A stretch of 64,000 bases of DNA from Fermentibacter sp963718745 [NCBI: Candidatus Fermentibacterota bacterium] (GCA_963718745.1 OY970370.1:124001-188000); one strand, 5' to 3'. Numbered from the stretch's first letter, positions 1-7,822 are shown. The notes: generated by a model not told the origin, from the letters alone. Numbers and translations: made by a program.

Positions 1-335
1 AGATGTACCTCGAGTCCAGGGGATATACCGTCTTCTCCGCCTCCAACAGGCCGGACGGAGAGCGCCTGCTCGAAACGGTCGAACCCGGGATCGCAGTGCT
101 CGACCTGATGATGGAGAACGAGGACGACGGATTCGTCCTTGCCCACCGCATAAGGCGGAAGTACCCGAACATCCCGGTGATTCTCGTGACTGCGGTGACG
201 CACGAGACGGGGCTTGAGTTCGACGAGACCGAGGACGGCGGCAACTGGATCAAGGCGGACACGATCCTCGCCAAACCCATCCGTTTCGAGCAGCTCGAGC
301 GAGAGATCGCGAGACTGCTGAGGGAGAAGGCCTGA
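1..335 (+). CDS. Response regulator receiver domain (5' end outside window)
   Basis: This is the C-terminal 110 residues or so of a CheY-like receiver domain; the gene begins before the window. The likely phospho-acceptor Asp lies in the run AVLDLMM, followed by the usual beta4 (PVILVTAV) and the conserved Lys of beta5 (ILAKPIRFEQLE). No output domain follows, so the protein is a single-domain regulator. Its stop is one base before the TTG start of the next gene, a REC-histidine kinase, so the two are probably co-translated partners in one phosphorelay. The first residues, with the acidic pocket, cannot be seen here. Confidence 0.85.
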   Translation, partial: MYLESRGYTVFSASNRPDGERLLETVEPGIAVLDLMMENEDDGFVLAHRIRRKYPNIPVILVTAVTHETGLEFDETEDGGNWIKADTILAKPIRFEQLEREIARLLREKA

Positions 336-336
336 G

Positions 337-1557
337 TTGAGCGATGAATCCGTGAGGGCGGCTGCGTCCAACGAGCGCCTGAAGATACTGGTCGTCGATG
401 ACGAGCCCGGGATGAGGCTCGCCGTGACGCGTGCCCTGACGGACTTTTCGGTGACGCTCGAAGAGGTCGATGTGATAGTCACCTTCGATCTCCTTCAGGC
501 CGCCTCCGGCGAGGAGGCCGTGCTGAAGCTCGAGAGCGACAAGCCGGACATGATGCTGCTCGACCACAAGCTCCCGGGCATCTCGGGACTGGATGTGCTG
601 TCCTGGCTCTCCGACCAGCAGGCTGACGTCCTCACAGTCATGATGACCGCCTACGCCTCCATCGAAACCGCGATAACAGCCACGAAGAAGGGCGCATTCG
701 ACTTCCTCGCCAAGCCCTTCACGCCGGCCGAGCTCAAGGTGTCGGTCAGCAAGGCGGTCGGCCATCTTGTCGCGCTGCGGAAGGCCAAACTTCTGGAGGA
801 GGAGCGCCGGAAGGTAAGGTTCCAGTTCATCTCCGTTCTGGCCCACGAGCTCAAGGCTCCACTGGGGGCCATCGAGGGATACCTTTACATCCTGAAGGAC
901 CCCGTCGCGTGTGCGGACCCTGCCACCCGTGACAGAGCGCTGGAACGCTGTCTGATCAGACTCGGGGGAATGAGGAAGCTCATCCTCGACCTCCTGGACC
1001 TCACGAGGCTGGAATCCGGGCAGCGTACGCGGGACATCCAGCAGGTGAACCTGGCCGAGATAGCCCGTGCGTCCATAGAGACCATGATGCCCGATGCACT
1101 GGCGCGAGGCATCTCGATCGAGCTTTCGGACGGCGGTGAGGCTGCCTTGATCCTGGCGGACCGTTCCGAGATGGAGATCGTGATGAACAACCTGATCTCG
1201 AACGCCGTTAAGTACAACAGGGACGGCGGGAAGGTGAAGGTCTCCCTCCGCGCCAGGAACTCCCGGGTGTTCCTGGAGGTATCCGACACCGGGATAGGAA
1301 TGTCGCAGGAGGAGTCGGCGAAGCTGTTCAGGGATTTCGTCAGGATAAAGAACGAGAAGACCAGGAACATCCTCGGGAGCGGCCTGGGCTTGTCCATCGT
1401 GCAGAAGATCGCCAATATCTACGGCGGATCCGTCGAAGTGGAGAGCGAGCCCGACGTCGGGAGCACCTTCAGGGTGATGCTGGACGCCGAAGCTGCAGCT
1501 GAATCCGGAGAAGGCGCCGATGCTGCCGGATCCGGGCAGGACGCGGGAGGAAGATGA
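337..1557 (+). CDS. Hybrid sensor: receiver domain followed by histidine kinase
   Basis: A 406-residue cytoplasmic signalling protein with no membrane segment. Residues 16-140 form a receiver domain with acidic residues D21/D22, phospho-acceptor D76 (LLDHKLPG) and K126. A helical linker leads to a HisKA dimerisation domain with H170 in the H-box AHELKAPLGAIEGY. The HATPase_c domain (about 275-385) shows the N-box MNNLISNAVKYN, G1 DTGIGMS and G2 GSGLGLS. A receiver placed before the kinase is typical of kinases gated by phosphorylation from another kinase. The start is TTG at 337, one base after the preceding response regulator; the end overlaps the next gene by 4 bp (ATGA). Confidence 0.9.
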   Translation: MSDESVRAAASNERLKILVVDDEPGMRLAVTRALTDFSVTLEEVDVIVTFDLLQAASGEEAVLKLESDKPDMMLLDHKLPGISGLDVLSWLSDQQADVLTVMMTAYASIETAITATKKGAFDFLAKPFTPAELKVSVSKAVGHLVALRKAKLLEEERRKVRFQFISVLAHELKAPLGAIEGYLYILKDPVACADPATRDRALERCLIRLGGMRKLILDLLDLTRLESGQRTRDIQQVNLAEIARASIETMMPDALARGISIELSDGGEAALILADRSEMEIVMNNLISNAVKYNRDGGKVKVSLRARNSRVFLEVSDTGIGMSQEESAKLFRDFVRIKNEKTRNILGSGLGLSIVQKIANIYGGSVEVESEPDVGSTFRVMLDAEAAAESGEGADAAGSGQDAGGR

Positions 1558-2321
1558 TCGAGGAACGCATAGAGAAATCCTTCCCCGTACCGCCTGACAC
1601 GCCGGTAGTGGTCAGGAATTCGAACGGATCGGTGCACATCAGGGGAACGGCCGGATCGGAAGGCCTGGTGCTCATCAGGAGGAGCGTCGAGCCGGATCTC
1701 CCTCATACGAAATACATCGAAGCCGAGCTGGATCCGGGGCCTCCGCTCGTCATACGTTCCTGCTACAGCCTGAGCAGGGTGCGCGCCTCGGTGGACATCG
1801 AGATAACCCTTCCCGCAGGGATCAAGTCCCTCGAAGTCGAGACCATCAACGGCAACATCGTGATCTCCGACATGGCATGCCGGATAAGGGCCTGCTCGAG
1901 CAACGGCTTCATCCGCACCAGCGGAGGAGGCGGTCCGCTGGACCTCCACGGACGGAACGGCATGATCGACGTATCGGGGCCGGCGGTCGTCACCTGCCTC
2001 GAGACCCTGAACGGGAACATCAGGGCGGAGCTCTCCGCCGTCTCCGGCGATCCGGCTACGATAACGACCATCTCCGGCTCCATCTCCATAGGCATAAACG
2101 AGGGCTTCGCCTCCGAGTTCGAGGCAACCTCGGGTCGCGGGTCCGTCCGCCTCTGCGGGCTGGACGTCATGTCGCCCACCACGGGGCCGGGAACCATGAA
2201 GGGGACCATCGGGAGCGGTGGCGCGCGCTTCCGGGCCGGCACGAAGATCGGCGACATCACTCTGTCCAGGACAGCCGCCCTCGACTCCCCGGGTGAATGC
2301 CAGGATGGCCGTCCAGTCTGA
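1554..2321 (+). CDS. DUF4097-like beta-helix protein
   Basis: A 255-residue protein rich in short beta-strand repeats of the form N-G-N-I-V-I-S, S-N-G-F-I-R-T, L-N-G-N-I-R-A and S-G-S-I-S-I. This pattern matches the DUF4097 'putative adhesin' family, which folds as a right-handed beta-helix. No signal peptide or membrane segment is visible, so it is probably cytoplasmic despite the family name. DUF4097 proteins often sit beside regulators, as here: the ATG overlaps the kinase stop by 4 bp, suggesting translational coupling. The function is unknown; a sensory or scaffold role for the adjacent kinase is inference. Confidence 0.6.
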   Translation: MIEERIEKSFPVPPDTPVVVRNSNGSVHIRGTAGSEGLVLIRRSVEPDLPHTKYIEAELDPGPPLVIRSCYSLSRVRASVDIEITLPAGIKSLEVETINGNIVISDMACRIRACSSNGFIRTSGGGGPLDLHGRNGMIDVSGPAVVTCLETLNGNIRAELSAVSGDPATITTISGSISIGINEGFASEFEATSGRGSVRLCGLDVMSPTTGPGTMKGTIGSGGARFRAGTKIGDITLSRTAALDSPGECQDGRPV

Positions 2322-2862
2322 CTTCTCCTACATCGGATGGCTCCGGTCCACAGGCATGGAGGTTCCAGGCGGCCTCACCGAAGAAAAATGCCGGCTGCTC
2401 TCCGCCCCTCCGGCTCCGGAGTCGCATGTCCGCCGGAGCGCCACCTCGGCTCTGGTCATCCACCATTCCGCATCAAAAGACGGCTCTGCCGCCCCCTTCC
2501 GCGTGCTGCACCGCGGAGTGTTCGGGTGGAAGGACGTCGGATACCATTTCATTATCGGGAACGGCAGTCTGACAGGCGATGGCGAGATCGAGGATGGTCG
2601 GCCGGAATGGGCCGTCGGCGCTCACGCCAGGGGCTTCAATGATGCAAGCATCGGTGTGTGCCTGGTCGGGAACTTCGAGGATGCGCCTCCCGGAGCCAGG
2701 CAGAAGGACTCCCTCCGCAGCCTGCTTGCGGGGTTGATGACCCGCCATTCCATCAGCGGGGATGCCGTGTTCCTCCACAGGGAGGTCAAGGGCTGCAGGA
2801 CGGCCTGTCCCGGGGGATGCTTCACCCGGGAGCTCCTCCTGAAGGACATCCTCCGCTACTGA
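2305..2862 (+). CDS. PGRP-type N-acetylmuramoyl-L-alanine amidase
   Basis: A 185-residue protein matching the amidase_2/PGRP fold, a zinc amidase that cuts the lactoyl-amide bond between muramic acid and the stem peptide. Visible features are IHHSA (H53/H54), GWKDVGYHFII (Y80), the characteristic GAHARGFNDASIGVCLVGNF block, HREVKGCRTACPGG with the second zinc His (H158) and C168. The ATG at 2305 was preferred because AGG sits just before it; a GTG at 2293 is possible. There is no obvious signal peptide, so export or a cytoplasmic recycling role is unresolved. It overlaps the preceding gene by 17 bp and ends before a strong hairpin. Confidence 0.85.
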   Translation: MAVQSDFSYIGWLRSTGMEVPGGLTEEKCRLLSAPPAPESHVRRSATSALVIHHSASKDGSAAPFRVLHRGVFGWKDVGYHFIIGNGSLTGDGEIEDGRPEWAVGAHARGFNDASIGVCLVGNFEDAPPGARQKDSLRSLLAGLMTRHSISGDAVFLHREVKGCRTACPGGCFTRELLLKDILRY

Positions 2863-2869
2863 TAGCGGA

Positions 2870-2899
2870 AGGGTGCGGGAGGCAGGCCCCCCGCACCCT
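2870..2899. terminator. Bidirectional hairpin between convergent genes
   Basis: A perfect 10-bp inverted repeat (AGGGTGCGGG / CCCGCACCCT) with a 10-nt loop lies just after the amidase stop and just before the end of the convergent secreted-protein gene. It has no T-tract on either side, so it may act as a weak or factor-assisted terminator in both directions or as a 3' mRNA stabiliser. Confidence 0.6.
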
Positions 2900-2917
2900 C
2901 AGATCGTCCGGTACCCG

Positions 2918-5626
2918 CTACCTTATCAGTACGACTCTTCCGGTCTGCATGCAGCCGGGGGCGTCCAGGCGTATGAAGTAGAGGCCGGATGGAGCCGCCG
3001 GACCCTCTGCGGTCAGGCCGTTCCAGGAGTAGCTGTGTGATCCCGCGGCCAGTGCGCCTTCAGCGAGCACCCTGATGCACCTTCCAGCCATGTCGTAGAC
3101 CGCGAGCCTCGCCGTTCCTCCTGATTCGGGGACGCTGACGGGTATGCTGACGAGCCCCCCGGATGGGTTGGGCCTGGGCAGCCCGAGCGAGAACACGCCC
3201 GGCCCGGGGCCGCCCTCCATGCCTGTGGCGGGCTCCAGCGTGAGCCTGAAGGACCAGTCGCCGCCAGTGAAGTTCACCCATCCGGAAGCGGTGTTGTGCC
3301 ACCAGCTCCTGTTGGTCTTCGGTACGTCGAGATCGGTTCCCACTGCGACACCCTTCGCGTCCGGCCAGTGGGTGACGAACCAGAGGTCGCCCGGTTCATC
3401 GATCCAGACATCCATCGGGACCTCGAGCCACGACTGTGCAGCGGGGGCCGAGAGCCCTTCGACCTGGAAGTACGGATTCTCCACGTCCGGCCTGCCTGTT
3501 CCGTCGTCGGGGCAGAGGGCCGCCCAGCTGAACGGTTCGGTCGAATTGACGAACACCCTGAAGAGCGTGGCGGTGAAGGGCGTGTCGATCGTCGGCGTGA
3601 AACGCGTCGCGAACATGTCGTCGTCCTGCGTGCCGACCCAGTAGTATGAGTCCCACTCCCCGTCGTCGTAGATGATCTCGTAAACGATGTCCAGGGGGAC
3701 CGAGCAGCCGTTGTTCGAAGGAACGTAGTCGTCCGTCACGGTGACCGTGGCTTCCGCCACGCCGGTTCCGATCGCGGAGGGCGTCCAGGCGGGCATCGAG
3801 GCCTGGACTGTCGCTCCGGCTGCTACAGCGGTCAGGTTCAAGGTCTGGCTGTAGACCTGCGAGCCCTCGAGATCGATCGTCATGGCCACCGAGATGTTCT
3901 CTGAATAGGTGCCTCCGTTGTAGACTGACACGACGGGGGTCATGGCCATCCCGACGGTGTTCTCGGGGTAGGGGCACACGATCGAGACCGCCGCGGCGTC
4001 GTGATAGGCCCTCACGCCGGTCGAGAGGGTGTCGTTCAGGTGGTACGAGTCGCCGGCGAGCAGGGTCTGCGCCGTGAGGGTCCAGCTCCCGTAGGAGGGG
4101 ACTGTCCAGGAGTCGAATGTCACGTTCGTCTCCTGGCCCGGCGCGAGTGCGCTGACCGATGCGTTGTCCGACCAGACCTGGGTGCCCGAGGGGGTCCTGA
4201 TCACGGCGGAGACGTTGAAGGATTCGGAGGAGAGCCCCATGTTCCCGACCCTGACCTGCGGGGTCAGCACGTTGCCGACCTGCTGGTTCTCGGCGGGGGA
4301 GAGGACTGCTACGACTCCTACGTCGTGCTGCTGTGTATCCATTATCTGCAGGGAGTACACCTCGCCGCCGCTCCCCATGGCCCGGGCATGGACCGCCTTG
4401 CCCGAAGCGGTGGCGAAGGCTCCGTCGTCGCTCACGTCCACGCTGAAGATGGAGCCGGGTTCGTCTACGTCGTCGAGGAGTCTGTAGATGACTCCGCCAT
4501 CGTGGTCGAAGGCGGTGAACACATCGCCGGAGGTCCCGCCGTACTGGCCCCAGGAGCCTGCGACTATCACCGATCCGTCATCGCAGACAGCCACGGAGGC
4601 AACCTCGTCACCGTAGCTCCCGTACTGCCAGGCCGTGGCGGGTGTACCGCCCGAGGGCCACTCGATGCACAGGACCCGTCCCCGGTAGGGGCTGAATCCC
4701 AGGGTCCCGCCGGCGACCGTCAGGCCGTCGTCGCTGATCGCCACAGCCGTCACCCAGCTGTCGCCGGAAGTGATCTGGGCCGCCAGCTGCCAGGCGGACC
4801 CCGACCACTGGTACATCTTCACACGGCCGTTGAAGTCACCCAGCACGATCCTGGATCCGTTTCCCGAGATCGCACCTTTCGTCTGGCCGTAGTTGCCCAC
4901 GGGAGATCCCACCGCGGCGCCGTTTGTCATGCTGTAGACCTGGGCACCGGTCGAAGCCTCGTAGGCGCTGACCAGCACCCGGGATTTATCCGCCGAGATG
5001 TCCACTCCGTAGATTCCGTTCCCGACTGTCGATAGCGGAACGTCCCAGAGCACTGCCTGAGTGGCCGTGTCGATGCAGACCAGGCTGTTCTGGTTATCGA
5101 CGAATACGAGCCTGGACCCGTCCTCGGAGATGTCCTGGCGGAGACCCGGATCGGTCATCAGCGAAGGGGCGGAACCGCCACCCAGCCATGCCAGGGTCCC
5201 GAGGACATTGTTCGTGGCGGCCCATGCAGCATCCGCAGCCGCGGCCACGTCGACCGAACCTCCGCCGGTCGAGACCGGATAGGTCCACTGGGGGGTGGAC
5301 GAACCGCACGTGACGTACCTGCTGAGGCGGGCGTTGTTCAGGTACCAGCTCACGAGGATTCCTCCTCCGCCTCCGCTGATGACCGTTTCCTCCGCTATGG
5401 CGTTCTGATGGTTCCTGTCGACCCACAGGCCGACGGCACGGTGGCTGTCGCTCTCTCCCGAGGCTTCGCGCGCCGCATGCGAGGCCCGGGCGGCCGGCCC
5501 GGGATTCCCGGTCACCGTCGAAACGAGGGAGGAGCCATCATCAGGGAGTTCGAAGAGGAGCGAATGGCCGGGGAGGGAAGCATCAGGGAGGGTGATCGAT
5601 ACCAGGGCGAGAACTGCCAGGAGCAT
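2918..5626 (-). CDS. Large secreted protein: propeller-like repeats, CARDB-type Ig domains, C-terminal sorting domain
   Basis: A 902-residue exported protein. A signal peptide (MLLAVLALVSITLPDASL) is followed by a WD40/PQQ-like propeller (about residues 150-400) with repeats such as SRLVFVDNQNSLVCIDTA, DISADKSRVLVSAY and DDGLTVAGG. Then come two or three CARDB-like Ig modules (about 440-640; repeated VSVYNGG / VRVGNMG motifs), a beta-rich domain, and a FlgD/T9SS-like tail (PRPNPSGGLVSIPVSVP ... YDMAGR ... APSGLYFIR). Such tails direct export and surface anchoring in several FCB phyla. The start has a strong AAAGGAGGT ribosome-binding site 6 nt upstream. Its ligand or substrate is unknown. It is transcribed alone, divergent from secG. 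Confidence 0.8.
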   Translation of the reverse strand: MLLAVLALVSITLPDASLPGHSLLFELPDDGSSLVSTVTGNPGPAARASHAAREASGESDSHRAVGLWVDRNHQNAIAEETVISGGGGGILVSWYLNNARLSRYVTCGSSTPQWTYPVSTGGGSVDVAAAADAAWAATNNVLGTLAWLGGGSAPSLMTDPGLRQDISEDGSRLVFVDNQNSLVCIDTATQAVLWDVPLSTVGNGIYGVDISADKSRVLVSAYEASTGAQVYSMTNGAAVGSPVGNYGQTKGAISGNGSRIVLGDFNGRVKMYQWSGSAWQLAAQITSGDSWVTAVAISDDGLTVAGGTLGFSPYRGRVLCIEWPSGGTPATAWQYGSYGDEVASVAVCDDGSVIVAGSWGQYGGTSGDVFTAFDHDGGVIYRLLDDVDEPGSIFSVDVSDDGAFATASGKAVHARAMGSGGEVYSLQIMDTQQHDVGVVAVLSPAENQQVGNVLTPQVRVGNMGLSSESFNVSAVIRTPSGTQVWSDNASVSALAPGQETNVTFDSWTVPSYGSWTLTAQTLLAGDSYHLNDTLSTGVRAYHDAAAVSIVCPYPENTVGMAMTPVVSVYNGGTYSENISVAMTIDLEGSQVYSQTLNLTAVAAGATVQASMPAWTPSAIGTGVAEATVTVTDDYVPSNNGCSVPLDIVYEIIYDDGEWDSYYWVGTQDDDMFATRFTPTIDTPFTATLFRVFVNSTEPFSWAALCPDDGTGRPDVENPYFQVEGLSAPAAQSWLEVPMDVWIDEPGDLWFVTHWPDAKGVAVGTDLDVPKTNRSWWHNTASGWVNFTGGDWSFRLTLEPATGMEGGPGPGVFSLGLPRPNPSGGLVSIPVSVPESGGTARLAVYDMAGRCIRVLAEGALAAGSHSYSWNGLTAEGPAAPSGLYFIRLDAPGCMQTGRVVLIR

Positions 5627-5675
5627 TTCGACCTCCTTTGGTATTCGCCATACTAGTTGTACGGGGGAGGCCGCC

Positions 5676-5720
5676 TGTCAACACCGGCTGTTGCCTCCCG
5701 AAGCGGGGTTTCCTTATATA
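5676..5720 (+). promoter_or_regulatory. Promoter of secG with inverted repeat at the -35 region
   Basis: A sigma70-like promoter: TTGCCT (5691-5696), an 18-nt spacer and TATATA (5715-5720), about 30 nt before the secG start. The -35 region is preceded by the inverted repeat CAACA-CCGGC-TGTTG (5679-5693). On the other strand this contains TTGACA, which could serve the divergent secreted-protein gene. A similar CAACACCGG sequence overlaps the -35 of the gene at 7823. Confidence 0.5.
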
Positions 5721-5750
5721 ACCGCGCATTGTCCGGGAGGAATGGATCTC

Positions 5751-5981
5751 ATGGCGATAGTTCTTTCTTTCATCCATGTGCTGTCCTGCGTACTCCTGAT
5801 CGGCGTGGTGCTGATGCAGAAGTCCAAGGGCGACGGGCTGTCCGGTGCATTCGGCGGCGGCGGCGCGCTGACCGCGTCTTTCGGCAGCCGTGGCGCAGCC
5901 ACACTGCTTTCGAAACTGACGACGATTTTCGCGGTCGTCTTCATGCTCACCTCGTTCTTCCTTGCTCTCATAAGCAAGTAA
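5751..5981 (+). CDS. secG: Preprotein translocase subunit SecG
   Basis: A 76-residue SecG, the small accessory subunit of the SecYEG channel in the inner membrane. Two hydrophobic helices (IVLSFIHVLSCVLLIGVVLMQ and LLSKLTTIFAVVFMLTSFFLALI) flank the family hallmark loop KSKGDGLSGAFGGGG. The ATG at 5751 was chosen because GGAGG (5736-5740) lies 10 nt upstream; the in-frame ATG at 5742 is only 1 nt from it. The gene is followed after 14 nt by tRNA-Leu, an arrangement (secG-tRNA-Leu) common in bacteria. Confidence 0.93.
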   Translation: MAIVLSFIHVLSCVLLIGVVLMQKSKGDGLSGAFGGGGALTASFGSRGAATLLSKLTTIFAVVFMLTSFFLALISK

Positions 5982-5995
5982 GGCTCGCAATGGGT

Positions 5996-6082
5996 GCCGG
6001 GGTGGTGGAATTGGCAGACACGCTAGGTTGAGGGCCTAGTGGGCGAAAGCCTGTACGGGTTCAAGTCCCGTCCCCGGTACCA
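5996..6082 (+). tRNA. tRNA-Leu (anticodon GAG)
   Basis: An 87-nt class II tRNA. The acceptor arms GCCGGGG and CCCCGGT (G-T at the first pair) are followed by discriminator A and an encoded CCA. The anticodon stem CTAGG/CCTAG encloses loop TTGAGGG, giving anticodon GAG, which reads CUU/CUC Leu codons. A long variable arm (TGGGCGAAAGCCTG) and T-arm ACGGGTTCAAGTCCCGT are present. Its 3' tip is duplicated downstream at 7600, consistent with use as an integration site. Confidence 0.95.
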
Positions 6083-6090
6083 CACAGGAC
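6076..6090 (+). repeat. tRNA 3'-tip direct repeat, left copy (candidate att site)
   Basis: GGTACCACACAGGAC covers the last 7 bases of tRNA-Leu and 8 bases beyond. It is repeated exactly at 7600-7614, and both copies run into similar terminator hairpins. The two copies bracket a recombinase remnant and a compositionally different gene, as expected for the two att sites of an integrated element. Confidence 0.6.
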
Positions 6091-6091
6091 G

Positions 6092-6130
6092 AAGGCTGTC
6101 GGAGGGTGCTCCGGCAGCCTTCTTTTCTTT
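6092..6130 (+). terminator. Intrinsic terminator after tRNA-Leu
   Basis: A 13-bp stem (AAGGCTGTCGGAG / CTCCGGCAGCCTT, one G-T wobble) with a 4-nt GGTG loop is followed directly by TCTTTTCTTT. It ends the secG-tRNA-Leu transcript. Confidence 0.92.
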
Positions 6131-6703
6131 CCAGACCGCGTTCGTATCTGCAAGCAGATCATAGGGTTTACGGAAGGTCACATCCAGCCTGCCGTCGCCC
6201 CAGGAAGCGTTCAAAACAACATTTTCCACCGTTTTGCGCTTTTCAGGGCCTGATCGCTGCGGATACTCTCTGGCAGCGGTTCTACAGCGTTCTAAAATGG
6301 CGAGCGCTTCACCGGCCTTTTCGATCCCGGCCGGGTTCTTCAGGGACCTGAGCTGGTCCTCGAACTCGCGGATCTTCTGACGGATCTCGATCGCCTTCGA
6401 GTCGTGGAGCTTCGTGTCGATCCGGCCATCGAGCCTGTCCTCGTACAGGACCTCCTGGCGCTTCGTCAGCGAGGCGATCTCGCCTTCGATGTCATCCACA
6501 GCCTTCGCCCTGGCTTCCTCGCTCCTGGAGGCTCCTGCGAGCAGCTCCTCGCAGAGGATCTCACAGGCCTCCTCGTCAGGGGCGATCCGCTCCAGGTTCT
6601 TCTATTCCAAGCTGCCGCCAGATTCCTGCAGAGACTGCTGGCTGATACAGTCCCATGTTCGGGAGGCTGCCGGACTGGTCCGTCGGGCCGTCTTGTCGTA
6701 TCA

Positions 6704-6835
6704 ATGAAACGATATAGAACCGATCCTGGAAAGAAAGGCTCATCCGTGGGGAAGACTGTGGTAACCTTGGTCGCCGTGCTGATGGCCGGCATATCGCTCG
6801 CGAACACTCAGATGTGCTGCGACGGCATGCGCTGA
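6704..6835 (+). CDS. Possible small exported peptide (43 aa) or gene fragment
   Basis: An ATG frame encodes a basic N-terminus (MKRYRTDPGKK), a hydrophobic stretch VVTLVAVLMAGISLA and then NTQMCCDGMR before a stop. It resembles a signal peptide whose mature part has been lost. It lies inside the candidate integrated element, in sequence with no other feature. It has no family match and no clear ribosome-binding site. Equally likely to be non-coding. Confidence 0.25.
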   Translation: MKRYRTDPGKKGSSVGKTVVTLVAVLMAGISLANTQMCCDGMR

Positions 6836-6889
6836 CCGCTGAGCGGGTTACCGTTGTTCCCCGATGATTGAAGCTGGATTGGATCTCCA

Positions 6890-7519
6890 ATGACGATAAT
6901 GGCGATTCAGTTGATACTGGCACTCGTCTCATCCGGTACTATCCACGGATATGTCGTCACACTCAGACAGGGAATGCTCAATCAGGTTGTTGGGGCCGCT
7001 GTCACGGCAGATGGCACTAACCTCGGGGCAATGACGGATGAAAACGGAGAGTTCTCATTCGAGATCCCGCCCGGAAAATACATGATCTGGTTCAATTCTG
7101 TGGGAATGAGACAAGCGAGGCGGCTCGTCCATATTCGTGAGGGTGAGGTGTCGGAGCTTTCAACAGTTTTATACGACTTGACCGGTTCTATTGCCTTTAT
7201 CTGGCCCCAGTCTCCTACTGGGTTGAGCGGTTATGTAGTAGCTCGGAACGGATATCCCCTCAGCGGGATCGTCATCGAAGTGCCAGAAGCTGGAATCATC
7301 GACACGACTTCCTTGGGACGGTTTCGCCTCGGCCCGTTTTCGGGCGAACAGAGCGTCCGTTTGTCCTATGATGGCATCCTGTTGGACAGCACTCGCATTA
7401 TCAGCCCTGCACTTGGGGAAGCGTTATTCATACTCAAGCCGTTCATGTGTCCTGAAATCAGTCCAGGACCAGATCCAGTGCAATCTGATCTCTCGGACTA
7501 CATCACAACCCCTCAATAA
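6890..7519 (+). CDS. Exported protein with carboxypeptidase-regulatory-like (Ig-like) domains
   Basis: A 209-residue protein. An N-terminal hydrophobic segment (MAIQLILALVSSGTIHG) is followed by a CarboxypepD_reg-like beta-sandwich: GYVVTLRQGMLNQVVGAAVTADGT ... TDENGEFSFEIPPGKYMIWF. A second, weaker copy begins LSGYVVARNGYPLSGIVIEVPEAG ... GRFRLGPFSGEQSVRLSY. Such domains are structural modules of surface or outer-membrane proteins. The DNA is visibly more AT-rich than the flanks and the gene lies between the tRNA-tip repeats, so it may be cargo of the decayed element. ATG 6890 or 6899 could be the start; no strong ribosome-binding site is present. Confidence 0.6.
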   Translation: MTIMAIQLILALVSSGTIHGYVVTLRQGMLNQVVGAAVTADGTNLGAMTDENGEFSFEIPPGKYMIWFNSVGMRQARRLVHIREGEVSELSTVLYDLTGSIAFIWPQSPTGLSGYVVARNGYPLSGIVIEVPEAGIIDTTSLGRFRLGPFSGEQSVRLSYDGILLDSTRIISPALGEALFILKPFMCPEISPGPDPVQSDLSDYITTPQ

Positions 7520-7599
7520 CCTCCTGCTGCCTGACGAAACTTCGGTAGCCTTTGTTCATTTCAGGGTCGTCGGTAGATTCAGGAACGCCTCCGCGACGG

Positions 7600-7614
7600 G
7601 GTACCACACAGGAC
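7600..7614 (+). repeat. tRNA 3'-tip direct repeat, right copy (candidate att site)
   Basis: GGTACCACACAGGAC is an exact 15-bp match to 6076-6090, the 3' end of tRNA-Leu plus flank. After it the sequence AAGGCCGTCG resembles the tRNA terminator arm AAGGCTGTCGG, so the similarity extends past the perfect core. Confidence 0.6.
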
Positions 7615-7650
7615 AAGGCCGTCGATTTCTGAACCGGCGGCCTTCATCTT
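7615..7650 (+). terminator. Terminator-like hairpin beside right tRNA-tip repeat
   Basis: AAGGCCG (7615-7621) and CGGCCTT (7638-7644) form a 7-bp stem followed by the T-rich CATCTTTCATC. It looks like a diverged copy of the terminator that follows tRNA-Leu. Confidence 0.55.
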
Positions 7651-7764
7651 TCATCTCATGAACCGTAGGTAGATTCAGGAACCCTTCCGATACGGGCTAC
7701 CGGCCTGGATAGGGTCGATGCTTCTCCGGCCGCCTTCTTGTTTCCGGGGGATACCCGGGCATTG

Positions 7765-7793
7765 TTGACAACACCGGTTGTCTTGCGCAAAAT
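7765..7793 (+). promoter_or_regulatory. Candidate promoter with GACAAC/GTTGTC palindrome
   Basis: TTGACA (7765-7770), 17 nt, then CAAAAT (4 of 6 matches to the -10). The palindrome GACAAC-ACCG-GTTGTC (7767-7782) overlaps the -35 and could bind a regulator. It lies 30 nt before the gene at 7823. Confidence 0.4.
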
Positions 7794-7822
7794 GCTAATG
7801 GAATGCTAAATGGAGGTGCATG

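Larger units (their letters stand above)
6023..6604 (-). pseudogene. Serine site-specific recombinase, C-terminal remnant
   Basis: The frame preserves only the C-terminal coiled-coil region of a large serine recombinase: LCEELLAG, then IEGEIASLTKRQEVLYEDRLDGRID, IRQKIREFEDQL and the terminal VTFRKPYDLLAD motif typical of these integrases. The catalytic resolvase domain and recombinase domain are missing; an in-frame TAG at 6602-6604 closes the frame and nothing upstream looks homologous. At its 3' end the frame runs on through the tRNA terminator and antisense of tRNA-Leu (giving GRDLNPYRLSPTRPST), which is not real coding. It is best read as the rotted integrase of an element inserted at tRNA-Leu. 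Confidence 0.75.
7568..7763 (+). repeat. Two diverged 96-bp tandem units with tRNA-tip-like sequence
   Basis: CGTCGGTAGATTCAGGAAC at 7568-7586 and CGTAGGTAGATTCAGGAAC at 7664-7682 (one mismatch) begin two head-to-tail units 96 bp apart. Similarity continues about 40 nt further (TCCG-ACGGG-TACC in both). The first unit contains the exact tRNA-Leu 3'-tip repeat (7600-7614). This may be a duplicated, decayed att or tRNA 3' region. From 7520 to 7820 no gene is seen. Confidence 0.6.

Noticed and set aside
6023-6085. Protein end reading GRDLNPYRLSPTRPST
   Set aside because: This is the well-known spurious translation of the antisense strand of tRNA-Leu, not real protein.
7568-7763. CRISPR-like array
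   Set aside because: Only two diverged units with 77-bp spacing; no further repeats and no cas genes in the window.
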